DNA from: Candidatus Thorarchaeota archaeon
Lineage (GTDB): Archaea; Asgardarchaeota; Thorarchaeia; Thorarchaeales; Thorarchaeaceae
DNA length: 40,882 nucleotides
Direction of reading: 5' to 3'
Assembly: GCA_016841005.1 (NCBI GenBank)
Contig: JAEORG010000469.1
Coordinates: 1-40,882, forward strand
Part shown: in pieces, positions 1 through 8,086 of the stretch
How the letters are laid out: every line of letters starts with the position of its first letter
How positions within the stretch are numbered: the first letter of the stretch is position 1
Made by a program: the position numbers and the translations under genes
Notes under the pieces: model-generated
The model's database searches: none
What the model saw: only the letters and a program-made list of their open reading frames with translations
What the model was told of the DNA's origin: nothing

Positions 1-628
1 ATTCTTTCTGAGTTATGTGGATTTGGTCCACAATTTCTTTCAATGGTCGTGGTTCTTGGTGCACCTTACAAGCCAAGTACAGGGTTGCTGCAATCATCTC
101 TAGGATAGTACGACCACGAGTCAATCTCTTTCGAAGGGCTTTTCTGTAGATAACAGCGGAGGTTTCTCGAATTGAGTATGGGATACTCAATTGAGAGCTT
201 ATTCTGTGCAACTCGGTCATTGCGACTGCGAGATTGCGTTTGTCAGAAGAATGAACTTTGGTACGTATCTGCCATTTGCGTAATCTGTGAATCTGTGCTC
301 TTCTAGTGGACGATAATTTCCTACCTGATGCATCGACATTCTGTCTACCGATAATGGTAGTTAGACCCTGATCAAACTTGCTCCAGTCGGTTGGGCCTCC
401 TACACGTTGACGAGCATTTTGCTCATCTGCTGTAAAGGCACGCCATTCTGGACCCATGTCGATTGACCTGTCTGAAAGAACTAAACCACAGTCGGAGCAA
501 ATTACCTCTCCGCGTGTGTGATCGATGTACATAGTAGTTGAAGAACAAGAATTACAAACGTAGCTGGTCGTACCAGTGGACTCCTTCTGTTTTTTGGATT
601 TCGCTTGTCTACTGGCCAGTCCAATCAT
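1..628 (-). CDS. tfb: Transcription initiation factor TFB (TFIIB homologue), 3' end cut by window edge
   Basis: TFB bridges the TATA-bound TBP and RNA polymerase during archaeal transcription initiation. The first 209 residues are visible. A zinc ribbon is present as C25-x2-C28-x15-C44-x2-C47, with VICSDCG around the second knuckle. It is followed by the B-reader/linker signature (GPEWRAF then RQRVGGP) and most of the first cyclin-like repeat (residues about 110-190, including LACKVHQEPRPLKEI). The second repeat lies outside the window. I chose the ATG at 628 because an in-frame stop at 697-695 limits upstream extension and no other ATG, GTG or TTG lies in frame between them. AGGGAG touches this ATG, an unusually tight spacing for a ribosome binding site. 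The gene is divergent from argS, with a long, repeat-rich leader. Family identity is very secure. Confidence 0.95.
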   Translation of the reverse strand, partial: MIGLASRQAKSKKQKESTGTTSYVCNSCSSTTMYIDHTRGEVICSDCGLVLSDRSIDMGPEWRAFTADEQNARQRVGGPTDWSKFDQGLTTIIGRQNVDASGRKLSSTRRAQIHRLRKWQIRTKVHSSDKRNLAVAMTELHRISSQLSIPYSIRETSAVIYRKALRKRLTRGRTILEMIAATLYLACKVHQEPRPLKEIVDQIHITQKE

Positions 629-742
629 CTCCCTGCAGTTCCACCGGGGGAAAGTAGAACTGCTATGAGCATTGTATACCGATGCTGCACCTCCTCATGG
701 CGTATGATTCGATGCATCGTAGTGAAGGCGCATATGTTATTA

Positions 743-758
743 TTCTCTACATAGAGAA
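743..758. promoter_or_regulatory. Perfect inverted repeat near the predicted TFB transcription start
   Basis: Two 7-bp arms, TTCTCTA and TAGAGAA, are separated by 2 bp. The site lies about 25-40 bp downstream (minus strand) of the TATA-like TTATATAA at 781-788, so it would sit on the TFB transcription start. That position fits a repressor operator or an initiator-region site. No matching regulator is known from the window. Confidence 0.45.
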
Positions 759-780
759 CTGCTTTCCTGAGTCGGTAAAG

Positions 781-788
781 TTATATAA
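781..788 (-). promoter_or_regulatory. Putative TATA box for TFB
   Basis: TTATATAA is a self-complementary TATA-like element. Read on the minus strand it predicts a start near 757 and a leader of about 130 nt before the TFB ATG at 628. The leader contains an 11-codon open frame (698-663). Because the box is symmetric it could also fire rightward. Confidence 0.4.
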
Positions 789-850
789 CCCTTTGCACGG
801 TTTTGATAAATGTATATTTAATTAAAATAAATATTGATTATTTTTCATTC

Positions 851-878
851 CGATACATCGTTTATATTCGATGTATCG
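851..878. promoter_or_regulatory. 28-bp perfect inverted repeat enclosing a TATA-like box
   Basis: The arms CGATACATCG (851-860) and CGATGTATCG (869-878) are exact reverse complements. The 8-bp centre is TTTATATT, a good archaeal TATA element. A protein bound to both arms would cover the TATA box and could block TBP/TFB. Read rightward, a start near 893 gives argS a long leader; read leftward it lies above the TFB leader. The target gene is therefore unclear, but the symmetry is exact. Confidence 0.55.
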
Positions 879-938
879 ATAATCGACATCTCAGGTAGGT
901 AATAGGTTACGTTTTGAACAAAATTTCTACAACTATCA

Positions 939-955
939 AACACTTTGCAAGTGTT
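939..955. promoter_or_regulatory. Perfect inverted repeat upstream of the argS TATA box
   Basis: The arms AACACTT and AAGTGTT (7 bp each) flank a 3-bp spacer. The site ends about 17 bp upstream of the TATA-like CTTTTAT at 972-978. This is a position where archaeal activators or BRE-proximal regulators bind. Confidence 0.4.
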
Positions 956-971
956 AGAATATGCAGCGCAT

Positions 972-978
972 CTTTTAT
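972..978 (+). promoter_or_regulatory. Putative TATA box for argS
   Basis: CTTTTAT predicts a start near 1000 and a leader of about 20 nt carrying GGAGAGGT (1009-1016), a fair ribosome binding site before the GTG at 1021. A second TATA-like TTTATGAC at 995-1002 lies about 25 bp before the GTG and could give a leaderless mRNA. Confidence 0.4.
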
Positions 979-1020
979 GAACAGTAATCACATGTTTATG
1001 ACATATACGGAGAGGTCGTA

Positions 1021-2931
1021 GTGAAACAATCAGAAACCAACTCAAATCCATGGTCAACTTTCTTTGATGATGTGGCTATAATATTAGCAGAAGCTGCTTC
1101 AGTGGATATTGCCACTATTAAACAATTCATGGAGACCCCTCCTGATCCAAAATTAGGAGATGTTGCTACTACAATTTCATTTCATTTAGCAAAACAACTC
1201 AAGAAAAACCCGGTCCAGATTGCTGGAGAAATTGTGCATAAGTTGACACCGTTGATTGAGAAGACTATCCTTTTAGATAGGGTAGAATCGAAGGGGCCAT
1301 ACATTAACTTATTCTACAATAGAGCAGAATATGTTTCTCGAACAGTAAAATCAGTACGTAAGATGGGTCAAGAATATGGTCAGACTAAGGAGTTTGCTGG
1401 AAAGAGAGTTCTCATAGAATTCCCAGCTGTCAATCCTTCAAAACCATGGCATATTGGCCATACTAGAAATTCAGTACTTGGGGATACACTAGGAAATGTC
1501 CTCAAAGCAGTAGGCTATGATGTCACTAAATTGGATTATATCAATGACCTAGGTCTACAAATCGCTCAACTTGTTTGGAAATTGATGCAGATAGAAGGAC
1601 ATAATGTCGAGGCCAAGTATGATCAGTACTTGGGACATCTCTACGTTGAGGTCCAAGACGCATTTGAAAATGACAAGAAAGCAGAGGAGGAGATAAGAGA
1701 AGTATCACGACAATTAGAGGATCTCTCTTCTGATGCCGCAAAGGTTAGCCTTGAGATGGTTACAAACTGTCTGAAAGCCCAAAATCAGACTGCTTATAGA
1801 TTAGGAATATATCATGACTACCAAATTTGGGAGAGTGCGATTGCACATAGTGGTCTTCTTGACGCGGCAAGAGAAATGATGCTTAAAGCTGAGAACATAG
1901 TTGTGTTAGAAGAGGGAGAGATGGCGGGATGTATCGTGGCGCGGTTGGATACAATTGATGAATTCAAGGATATGAGCAATCCTAACAAAGCGCTATTCCG
2001 ATCAGATGGCACTCGAACATATACTGGAGCTGATGTTGCACTTCAGATGTGGAAATTTGGAATTCTCAAGGATCCATTCAAGTATCAGGTCTTTGAAACT
2101 CAGCCTAACGGTCAGGATGTCTACCGAACATCGCTTGAAGGAGAATCTCACGATTTGGGAAGATATGACTTCGTTTTCAACGTCATTGGTGCAGAACAAG
2201 CTCATCCACAACGACTGATCTACGCAATACTAGGAATATTGGGGTATCCACAACAAAGTGTAAATTCACATCATGTTGCGTATGAACATGTTGGTCTCGA
2301 AGAGGTAAGCTTCTCAGGTAGAAAAGGCACTTGGGTTGGGTATTCATGCGATGTGGTTCTAGATAGAGCATGTGAACTTGCACGAGAAGAAGTAGCAAAA
2401 CGTAATGTAGATGAATCAGAGGAATTCAAAGATAAGGTTGCAGAACAGGTTGGAACTGGTGCAGTTCGATATTTTCTCTTAAATGCATCTCCAGATAGGC
2501 AGATAACTTTCAGATGGGATGAAGCCTTGGATTTCAATGGTGATGCGGCCCCATATTTACAATATTCTCATGCAAGAGCAACTAGGATAATCGAGAAGGG
2601 AGGAATGAATAGTGATACAGCAAACCTATCGCTTCTCACTCACGACGCTGAATTTGCTTTGGCAAAGGCAATCGCCAGATTTCCAGAGGAAGTTCTCGAA
2701 ACAGCTACAGGACTGCAGAAGAATCCTCGTGGGACAAGTTTTCAATCAAACAAAATAACTACGTACTGTTACAACCTTGCAACCCTATTCAGCAAATTCT
2801 ACGATAACTGTCCTGTACTAAAAGCTGAGACCGATATCAAGGCAGCAAGACTTGAACTTGTAAAGACATTCAGACGAACTATGGAAAATTGCCTAAGACT
2901 CATTGGTGTTCCTGCTATAGAACGGATGTAA
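1021..2931 (+). CDS. argS: Arginyl-tRNA synthetase
   Basis: This class I aminoacyl-tRNA synthetase charges tRNA-Arg in the cytosol. At 636 residues it has the expected length. An N-terminal Add1-like domain (about 1-125) is followed by the Rossmann catalytic core with HIGH at residues 144-147 (context NPSKPWHIGHTRN). The KMSKS-equivalent loop is SFSGRKGTW near residue 430. The C-terminal DALR anticodon-binding domain (about 515-636) ends in FRRTMENCLRLIGVPAIERM. The GTG start at 1021 is supported by GGAGAGGT at 1009-1016. The gene abuts tldE convergently with no intergenic base between the stop codons. Divergent neighbour: TFB. Confidence 0.97.
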   Translation: MKQSETNSNPWSTFFDDVAIILAEAASVDIATIKQFMETPPDPKLGDVATTISFHLAKQLKKNPVQIAGEIVHKLTPLIEKTILLDRVESKGPYINLFYNRAEYVSRTVKSVRKMGQEYGQTKEFAGKRVLIEFPAVNPSKPWHIGHTRNSVLGDTLGNVLKAVGYDVTKLDYINDLGLQIAQLVWKLMQIEGHNVEAKYDQYLGHLYVEVQDAFENDKKAEEEIREVSRQLEDLSSDAAKVSLEMVTNCLKAQNQTAYRLGIYHDYQIWESAIAHSGLLDAAREMMLKAENIVVLEEGEMAGCIVARLDTIDEFKDMSNPNKALFRSDGTRTYTGADVALQMWKFGILKDPFKYQVFETQPNGQDVYRTSLEGESHDLGRYDFVFNVIGAEQAHPQRLIYAILGILGYPQQSVNSHHVAYEHVGLEEVSFSGRKGTWVGYSCDVVLDRACELAREEVAKRNVDESEEFKDKVAEQVGTGAVRYFLLNASPDRQITFRWDEALDFNGDAAPYLQYSHARATRIIEKGGMNSDTANLSLLTHDAEFALAKAIARFPEEVLETATGLQKNPRGTSFQSNKITTYCYNLATLFSKFYDNCPVLKAETDIKAARLELVKTFRRTMENCLRLIGVPAIERM

Positions 2932-4278
2932 TCAGCCTGAAGTAATCTTGGCTGATTCGATGATAATAGATGGACTGATGACGGAGAATGTTGTTCTTAC
3001 ATCAGCTCCAATTCTCTGAATACGAAGAAGCAGGTCTCGCATATTGATACCAATCAGAGTACTCTTGACCGGATGCTGAATCTCACCGTTTTTAATGAGA
3101 AATCCCTCCATGACCATCGCGCTCAGATCACCTGTTGTCATGTTCGGTCTATCTCCAGTTCTTGTGCATAGAATTCCTTCATTGAGTTCACCAACCAAAT
3201 CATCGAAGTCTCCACTCCCTTTCATAATTGTAAAGTTGGAGGCCGAGATTATTGGTACTCCAGCATATGAAGGTCTACTTGCATTTCCTGTATTGTCCAC
3301 ATTGTCCTTATTAGCTGTATATGAGTTATGAAGCAAAGCTTTGAGAATCCCATTTTCCAGAATTACTGTTTTTTGCGAGGGGTATCCTTCAGCATCAAAT
3401 GATCTAGAACCAATACCATGCTCTAATACACCATCATCGATAATGTTCAATTCATCAGATGCAATCTTGGAACCGAAGTCATCAGAGATGTACGACCTAC
3501 CATATTGTACTTCCTCTGCATTAATAGCACCAGCAAAGCCCCCACCGAGAATTGTACCAACAGCTAAAGGTGTAAACATCACAGGCATATCGCCACCTTC
3601 AACTGTTTTGCCACCTAAATTTCTAAGTGTCTTTTCAGAGGAGTTTGTACCAATCCATTCGGGATCAATATCTTTCAAGGTGCGTGAAATCTGATATTCA
3701 AAACTTGATGTCTGTTCCCCATCTGCTTTTATTGCAGGGTAACAGTACATCATGACAGAAGAGCTCTTTGCAGTATTGGATATTCCTAACGAATTGACAA
3801 TCGCCTTTTTACCTGATGCCGCAGTCAGCTCTGCTTCAATTGCAACTTGCATATCACCCAATCTCTCTTTAGAGGCATCAACTGCACGTACAATCAAGTC
3901 CGCGGCATCCTCAGAAGCAAGCTCTTTCACCGCGTTATCATACAAACCAATAACAGAAGGATAAGTTCCTGAGAAAGAAGGTAAAGACACGAAATCAGAA
4001 TCTGGAATCGAAGCTCTTGCCAATTTTACAGCTTTGATTGCTGCTTCTTCATAATCTGCTTTCTGAAGAGTTGTAACATACGCAAAACCAATTTGCTTGC
4101 CTATAACGGCTCGAATTCCAATTCCTGCATCATGCTTCTCTTCAGCTGCTTTTATCGCACTATTTTCAACTTCAATTGAGAACGATTTAGAAGACCCCGC
4201 AAATGCTTCAGCTTGATCAGCTCCGTTCTCTAAGGCCTTTTCAACTGCGAGTTCTGCTACATCGAGTAACTGATCCAA
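2932..4278 (-). CDS. tldE: TldE/PmbA-family metalloprotease partner
   Basis: This is the non-catalytic partner of the TldD-TldE heterodimer, a zinc peptidase that degrades small unfolded peptides. In bacteria it also trims modified peptides. The 448-residue length matches PmbA/TldE. Family marks include an N-terminal helix-rich segment, ENSAIKAAEEKHDAGIGIRA near residue 38, the C-terminal barrel with GGDMPVMFTPLAVGTIL, and SYTANKDNVDNTGNASRPSY. No HExxxH motif is present, as expected for TldE. The TTG start at 4278 is preceded by GGAGGA overlapping the tldD 3' end; tldD stops one base upstream, so the two are translationally coupled in one operon. Confidence 0.93.
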   Translation of the reverse strand: MDQLLDVAELAVEKALENGADQAEAFAGSSKSFSIEVENSAIKAAEEKHDAGIGIRAVIGKQIGFAYVTTLQKADYEEAAIKAVKLARASIPDSDFVSLPSFSGTYPSVIGLYDNAVKELASEDAADLIVRAVDASKERLGDMQVAIEAELTAASGKKAIVNSLGISNTAKSSSVMMYCYPAIKADGEQTSSFEYQISRTLKDIDPEWIGTNSSEKTLRNLGGKTVEGGDMPVMFTPLAVGTILGGGFAGAINAEEVQYGRSYISDDFGSKIASDELNIIDDGVLEHGIGSRSFDAEGYPSQKTVILENGILKALLHNSYTANKDNVDNTGNASRPSYAGVPIISASNFTIMKGSGDFDDLVGELNEGILCTRTGDRPNMTTGDLSAMVMEGFLIKNGEIQHPVKSTLIGINMRDLLLRIQRIGADVRTTFSVISPSIIIESAKITSG

Positions 4279-4279
4279 A

Positions 4280-5665
4280 TTACATTCCTCCTACGGGAAT
4301 ATTACGGATTCGCGCATGTGGTCCGCCGCTCATATCGGGAATCATCTGCCCTGACTTCCCACATGTACCTGCATCCATCTCAAAATCGTTTGCAACGGCA
4401 TCAACTTTTGCAAGAACCTCCAGAATTTGTCCTGCAAGGGATACATCCCTAACCATCTGTCCGACTTCTCCATCTTCAACCAGAAAACCATGACTTGCTT
4501 GAAACATGAACTGGCCTTTTGATGGCTCAGTATATCCATAGTTAAAATTGCAGAGCATAATTCCATGTTTAGTATCATGAATGAGTTCATCGACACTCCA
4601 ATCGCCAGGTTCCATGAATGTGTTGCTCATTCGTGGCAGGGGAGGATGCATAAATGATTGAGCTCTCGCAGATCCATTTGGTGTCATATTTAATCGCGTA
4701 GCTGTTTCGAGACTGTGTAACAATTCAGTTAGAATTCCATCCTTCACTAGGTATCGTTTTCTCGTCTTAGTTCCTTCCCAATCATATACGAAGGACCCAC
4801 GTTCACCTGCCATCGTTGGGTCGTCACTCAGGTTTAAATTATCAGGACCTACTCGCTTTCCCACTTTATCTTCCAGTACCGTTGTGTGGGCAGGCCAATT
4901 ATCAGCCTCAACTGCATGACCAAAAGCCTCGTGAACCATAACACCATTCAGAACTGGGTCCATAACAACGTCATAATTTCCACCCTTTGCTGTTACAGAA
5001 CTTAGAAGACTTATTGCATGCTCAGCTGCGGTAAGACCTATGTTTTGTGGTCCATCCTTGAGAAATTCCTCATATCCTCCTTTTACACCAATGGATTTGT
5101 AAGCTCGCTGTCTACTTGTGCCCTCTTTTGCTGTAGGTGCAGATATTATCCTTGGAAGCGAGTTTTCTATGTAAACAGTCGTCCCAAGGGAATTTGCTAC
5201 ATAAAGCTCAGTCCATAGGTCACCATATATTGTACGTGTATTCACAATGCGAGTGTCGAAATCTCTTGCTTGATCATCAATTGCTTTAACATAATTTACT
5301 TTATCCTCAATTGCAACATCATCGAAATGCATCTTGGGCTTCATAGTTACTTTATCGTTGTATGTAGGACCATCAATGGCAAATTTGTCTGCAACCTTCT
5401 CCTTTGTTGCTATTGCCAGTTTAGCAACAGAATTCCCTGTTTCGCTCATACCTTTTGGTGTCAGATCTGTTGTCTGAGCAAATGCCCAAGCCCCATCAAC
5501 AAACGCTCTAATTCCTGCACCTCTCAAACGAGAAGCAATGGATTTCTTAGTTACGCCATCAGATATTTCGATAATTGTGGTGGTGGTATTCTCTATTCTG
5601 ACATCAGAGAATGTCACGCCGGCTTTGATGGCCGCTTCAATGGCTGCTTGAGCAATGTCTTCCAT
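4280..5665 (-). CDS. tldD: TldD-family zinc metallopeptidase
   Basis: This is the catalytic subunit of the TldD-TldE peptidase. The HEAFGH zinc motif (HExxxH, residues about 245-250 from this start) and a downstream Cys/Gly-rich metal-ligand region (MDAGTCGKSGQM near the C-terminus) identify the active partner. A longer frame extends to 5728, but I prefer the ATG at 5665. A TATA-like TTATAT at 5690-5695 lies about 27 bp upstream of that ATG, as in leaderless archaeal messages, and the added residues are unlike TldD N-termini. From 5665 the protein is 461 residues, close to family length. It is followed one base later by tldE. No RiPP precursor-like gene is visible nearby, so its substrate is unknown. 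Confidence 0.93.
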   Translation of the reverse strand: MEDIAQAAIEAAIKAGVTFSDVRIENTTTTIIEISDGVTKKSIASRLRGAGIRAFVDGAWAFAQTTDLTPKGMSETGNSVAKLAIATKEKVADKFAIDGPTYNDKVTMKPKMHFDDVAIEDKVNYVKAIDDQARDFDTRIVNTRTIYGDLWTELYVANSLGTTVYIENSLPRIISAPTAKEGTSRQRAYKSIGVKGGYEEFLKDGPQNIGLTAAEHAISLLSSVTAKGGNYDVVMDPVLNGVMVHEAFGHAVEADNWPAHTTVLEDKVGKRVGPDNLNLSDDPTMAGERGSFVYDWEGTKTRKRYLVKDGILTELLHSLETATRLNMTPNGSARAQSFMHPPLPRMSNTFMEPGDWSVDELIHDTKHGIMLCNFNYGYTEPSKGQFMFQASHGFLVEDGEVGQMVRDVSLAGQILEVLAKVDAVANDFEMDAGTCGKSGQMIPDMSGGPHARIRNIPVGGM

Positions 5666-5689
5666 AGTCGATGGGCTAATTTGCTTTGG

Positions 5690-5695
5690 ATATAA
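5690..5695 (-). promoter_or_regulatory. TATA box of the tldD-tldE operon (leaderless)
   Basis: TTATAT on the minus strand is centred about 27 bp upstream of the preferred tldD ATG at 5665. That spacing places transcription initiation on or beside the start codon. No ribosome binding site precedes this ATG, which also fits a leaderless message. Confidence 0.45.
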
Positions 5696-5787
5696 CTGAT
5701 ACGTACATGGCATTAATGAGAAATTCAATATTTACCCACTAATACGCACGTCATACACAGGTTATTCTTGGCTATAGTTGTGATAAG

Positions 5788-7380
5788 ATGTGTATTGGAG
5801 GCCTTCACTTGAGAGAAGATTCGTTGCGACCATCTTGTCGTATTTGCAACACAAATAGAGCATCTCATTTATGTGAAGACTGCGGGGCGACTCTATGCTC
5901 CGACTGTCTTGAAACTAGAACCAGTCTGTACACGGTTTGCAACGAATGTCACCACAATCTTGGCGTACCTATACCTGGTGAAAATTTTGAGAAATGTCCC
6001 GAGTGCGAATCAGAAAGTTTAGGAAAAGGTCGTAGAGTAGAAGAAATTTGTGCACTCTGTCACTCCACTCGAATAATGAGTGTTGAAGAAAAGAGAAGAA
6101 GTCTTGCACAAGATCTTAGACAAGCTATCATGAACATCCACTATGGGCACACAAAACTGAGAGAATTCAATAACAGTATGGTTTCAGCAAAACGTCTACT
6201 AGTATCCTTGAGAATGGCAAGTTTCGTACACTATAACTGGCTGGAAGATAAAATTGAGAACATTCAGGGAGAAATCGTTGCTCTAAAGAATCGAATAACA
6301 AATCAAGCAGAAATTATCTCTAAGCAAATCGCAGCGGAAACGAAAGGTCTCATGGATTACACTCAGTGGTCTGCAACTCAATTCCCATTCATTGAGGGTG
6401 TAACTAATAGAGTTTCTCACATAAGTAATCAATACAAAGCAAATGTGGATGATGCACTAAAAGACACAAGATTCAAACTAGACGAAATAAAACGACAATT
6501 GGAGGGTCTCGATTATTATCGAAAGAAATTCGCCGGGTTCTACGAAGTTTCTGAACTCTCTGTAAACGAGCTTCCTGTTTGTGCACTTCCTGATATTCGA
6601 GTAACAGGGAGTGATTTTCTTAGACACGATAAAGCAACTGGAACACTCTACATAACCAATCGACGGCTAATCTTTGCAGCGGAAACTGGCATTGTTAGAA
6701 AGAAGATGGACATCCTTTTTGATTTTCCATTGCTTTACCTCAATTCAATTGAGGAGGATGGTAGAATTCGAAAAAGGTTAGTTCTGAAATTGAAGCAAGG
6801 AGAACTCAAAATTGCATCAAGTGATCAAACTCAAAAAGTCCTTCCAGATTATATTGAAATCGCTCGCAAATTTGACCGGTATATGCAGACAGATCTTCAA
6901 CGTGTCAGAAAATTGGAACAGCAGAATCTAAATGTTAGCGATGTGCGAATGAAGATCGAAGGTCTGGTTCATTCATTATTATCTCCGGGTCCTCAGCCAT
7001 ATGAAAGCAGTTATTCAAAAACACCTCGAGGGTTCTATAGAACTCATGATTGGCAAGACCAAGGAGATAGAACATATCCCTACAATCAGAGAACATATAC
7101 CACACCTGATTTTAGAGATGAACTTCGACGTGTTGTAGGGGATCAACCAAGATACGAGAGAAGGCAAGAATTCCTAAGGCAACCAAGAGAATCAGAGAGA
7201 CGTCATAGGAATATTGCAGAACTTGATAGAGCTCTCTCAGAAACAGTAGAATTACTTCGAACAGGAAGAATCATTCCGGAGGATTTCATAAGACGTTATA
7301 GACTTCTAATGAGAGACTCCTACGAAGCAAGACGTGGTATGGACAGACAGCCAACAGATCCAATTGGTCCTCGTTGGTAA
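5788..7380 (+). CDS. FYVE/B-box-like zinc finger, coiled-coil and GLUE/GRAM-like domain protein (candidate ESCRT adaptor)
   Basis: I do not recognise a named family, but the domains are readable in 530 residues. An 8-Cys cross-brace pattern (C17-x2-C20-x8-C29-x2-C32-x4-C37-x2-C40-x10-C51-x2-C54) resembles FYVE or B-box fingers; it lacks the full RRHHC lipid-binding signature and has RASHLC instead. A second knuckle pair follows (C70-x2-C73, C88-x2-C91). A long coiled coil spans about 95-255. A PH-like GLUE/GRAM segment spans about 258-365 (GTLYITNRRLIF, then DFPLLYLNSIEEDG and a basic strand). An Arg/Tyr/Pro-rich linker spans about 380-475, and a SHOCT-like helical tail ends the protein (LLRTGRIIPEDFIRRYRLL). 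There is no signal peptide or membrane segment. It stops 1 bp from the ESCRT-III gene, convergently. TTG at 5809 with GGAGG at 5797-5801 is an equally good start. Role inferred: membrane- or cargo-binding adaptor for ESCRT-II. Confidence 0.7.
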   Translation: MCIGGLHLREDSLRPSCRICNTNRASHLCEDCGATLCSDCLETRTSLYTVCNECHHNLGVPIPGENFEKCPECESESLGKGRRVEEICALCHSTRIMSVEEKRRSLAQDLRQAIMNIHYGHTKLREFNNSMVSAKRLLVSLRMASFVHYNWLEDKIENIQGEIVALKNRITNQAEIISKQIAAETKGLMDYTQWSATQFPFIEGVTNRVSHISNQYKANVDDALKDTRFKLDEIKRQLEGLDYYRKKFAGFYEVSELSVNELPVCALPDIRVTGSDFLRHDKATGTLYITNRRLIFAAETGIVRKKMDILFDFPLLYLNSIEEDGRIRKRLVLKLKQGELKIASSDQTQKVLPDYIEIARKFDRYMQTDLQRVRKLEQQNLNVSDVRMKIEGLVHSLLSPGPQPYESSYSKTPRGFYRTHDWQDQGDRTYPYNQRTYTTPDFRDELRRVVGDQPRYERRQEFLRQPRESERRHRNIAELDRALSETVELLRTGRIIPEDFIRRYRLLMRDSYEARRGMDRQPTDPIGPRW

Positions 7381-7381
7381 T

Positions 7382-8008
7382 CTAAACACCTAGTTCTCTT
7401 TCGAGATTCTTGATTGCCTCTTCGAGTTTATCAGCTTCTGATATTGCAGGACTTGCTTCTGTTGATGGAGCCATTCCTGCTTCTCTATCAATCTCAGCCA
7501 TAGCTGCAGCGATATCTTCGGAGGTGACATGTGCATCACCAGTTTGGTCGAACGCTTCACCAGTGATTCCACTTTCAATCTCAAATTCTTCGAGACGTCG
7601 AGCAATCTCATCTGCATTGTCAACCACCTTTGAAGCATCCGTTGCATCTCCTAGAAGACCAAGTATCTTTGCTACTTGCTCAAGAGCTTTGGATGCCTGA
7701 GCAGTTGATTGCGCTCTTGTAACATGGGCAAGTATCTTCAAAATCTGTAGTCGGGACCTATCAACTGATAATGCAAATCTACGGAAACGAATCATTTCAG
7801 TGGCGTAAGTCTTGTATGCCTCTAGGTTACCACTCTTTCGTGCCTTAATAGCGCGTGATTTTGTGTCGCGTTCTTCTTTCTCGAGCTTATTTCGCTGGCG
7901 CTCTAACTGTTTGGACAGAATGCGCAACTGACTTGTAACTTCATTGATATTGGGTTTTCGTCTACCCCATGAGAACGCTTTTCTCCATGAACTCAAAATC
8001 CTCACCAA
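7382..8008 (-). CDS. ESCRT-III (Snf7/CHMP-family) filament protein
   Basis: ESCRT-III proteins polymerise on membranes and drive scission. The 208-residue product has the family plan. A basic amphipathic N-terminus (WRKAFSWGRRK) leads into long charged helices alpha1-alpha2 (residues about 20-90, with QLERQRNKLEKEERDTKS and KARKSGNLEAYKTYATEMIR). Helix 3-4 follows (TAQASKALEQVAKILGLLGD), then an acidic linker and a C-terminal helix DKLEEAIKNLERELGV resembling the MIM1 motif that binds Vps4 MIT domains. The tail makes a Vps2/24/46 (CHMP1-3) type more likely than Snf7/Vps20, though I cannot prove this. The longest frame begins with TTG at 8008; GTG 8005 and TTG 7996 are alternatives around a GGTGAGG site. 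A TATA-like CTTAAATA lies near 8070-8078. Confidence 0.9.
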   Translation of the reverse strand: MVRILSSWRKAFSWGRRKPNINEVTSQLRILSKQLERQRNKLEKEERDTKSRAIKARKSGNLEAYKTYATEMIRFRRFALSVDRSRLQILKILAHVTRAQSTAQASKALEQVAKILGLLGDATDASKVVDNADEIARRLEEFEIESGITGEAFDQTGDAHVTSEDIAAAMAEIDREAGMAPSTEASPAISEADKLEEAIKNLERELGV

Positions 8009-8086
8009 TCAGAATTGTATCTGTTTCATTTTGTTCAGTGTCATCAGCCCATTTAACACTTCGCAGACTGGTTATTTAAGACTAGA

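Noticed and set aside
2932..5728. RiPP maturation locus based on TldD-TldE
   Set aside because: No short Cys-, Thr- or Gly-rich precursor gene or modifying enzyme lies nearby. The pair is widespread and often general-purpose.
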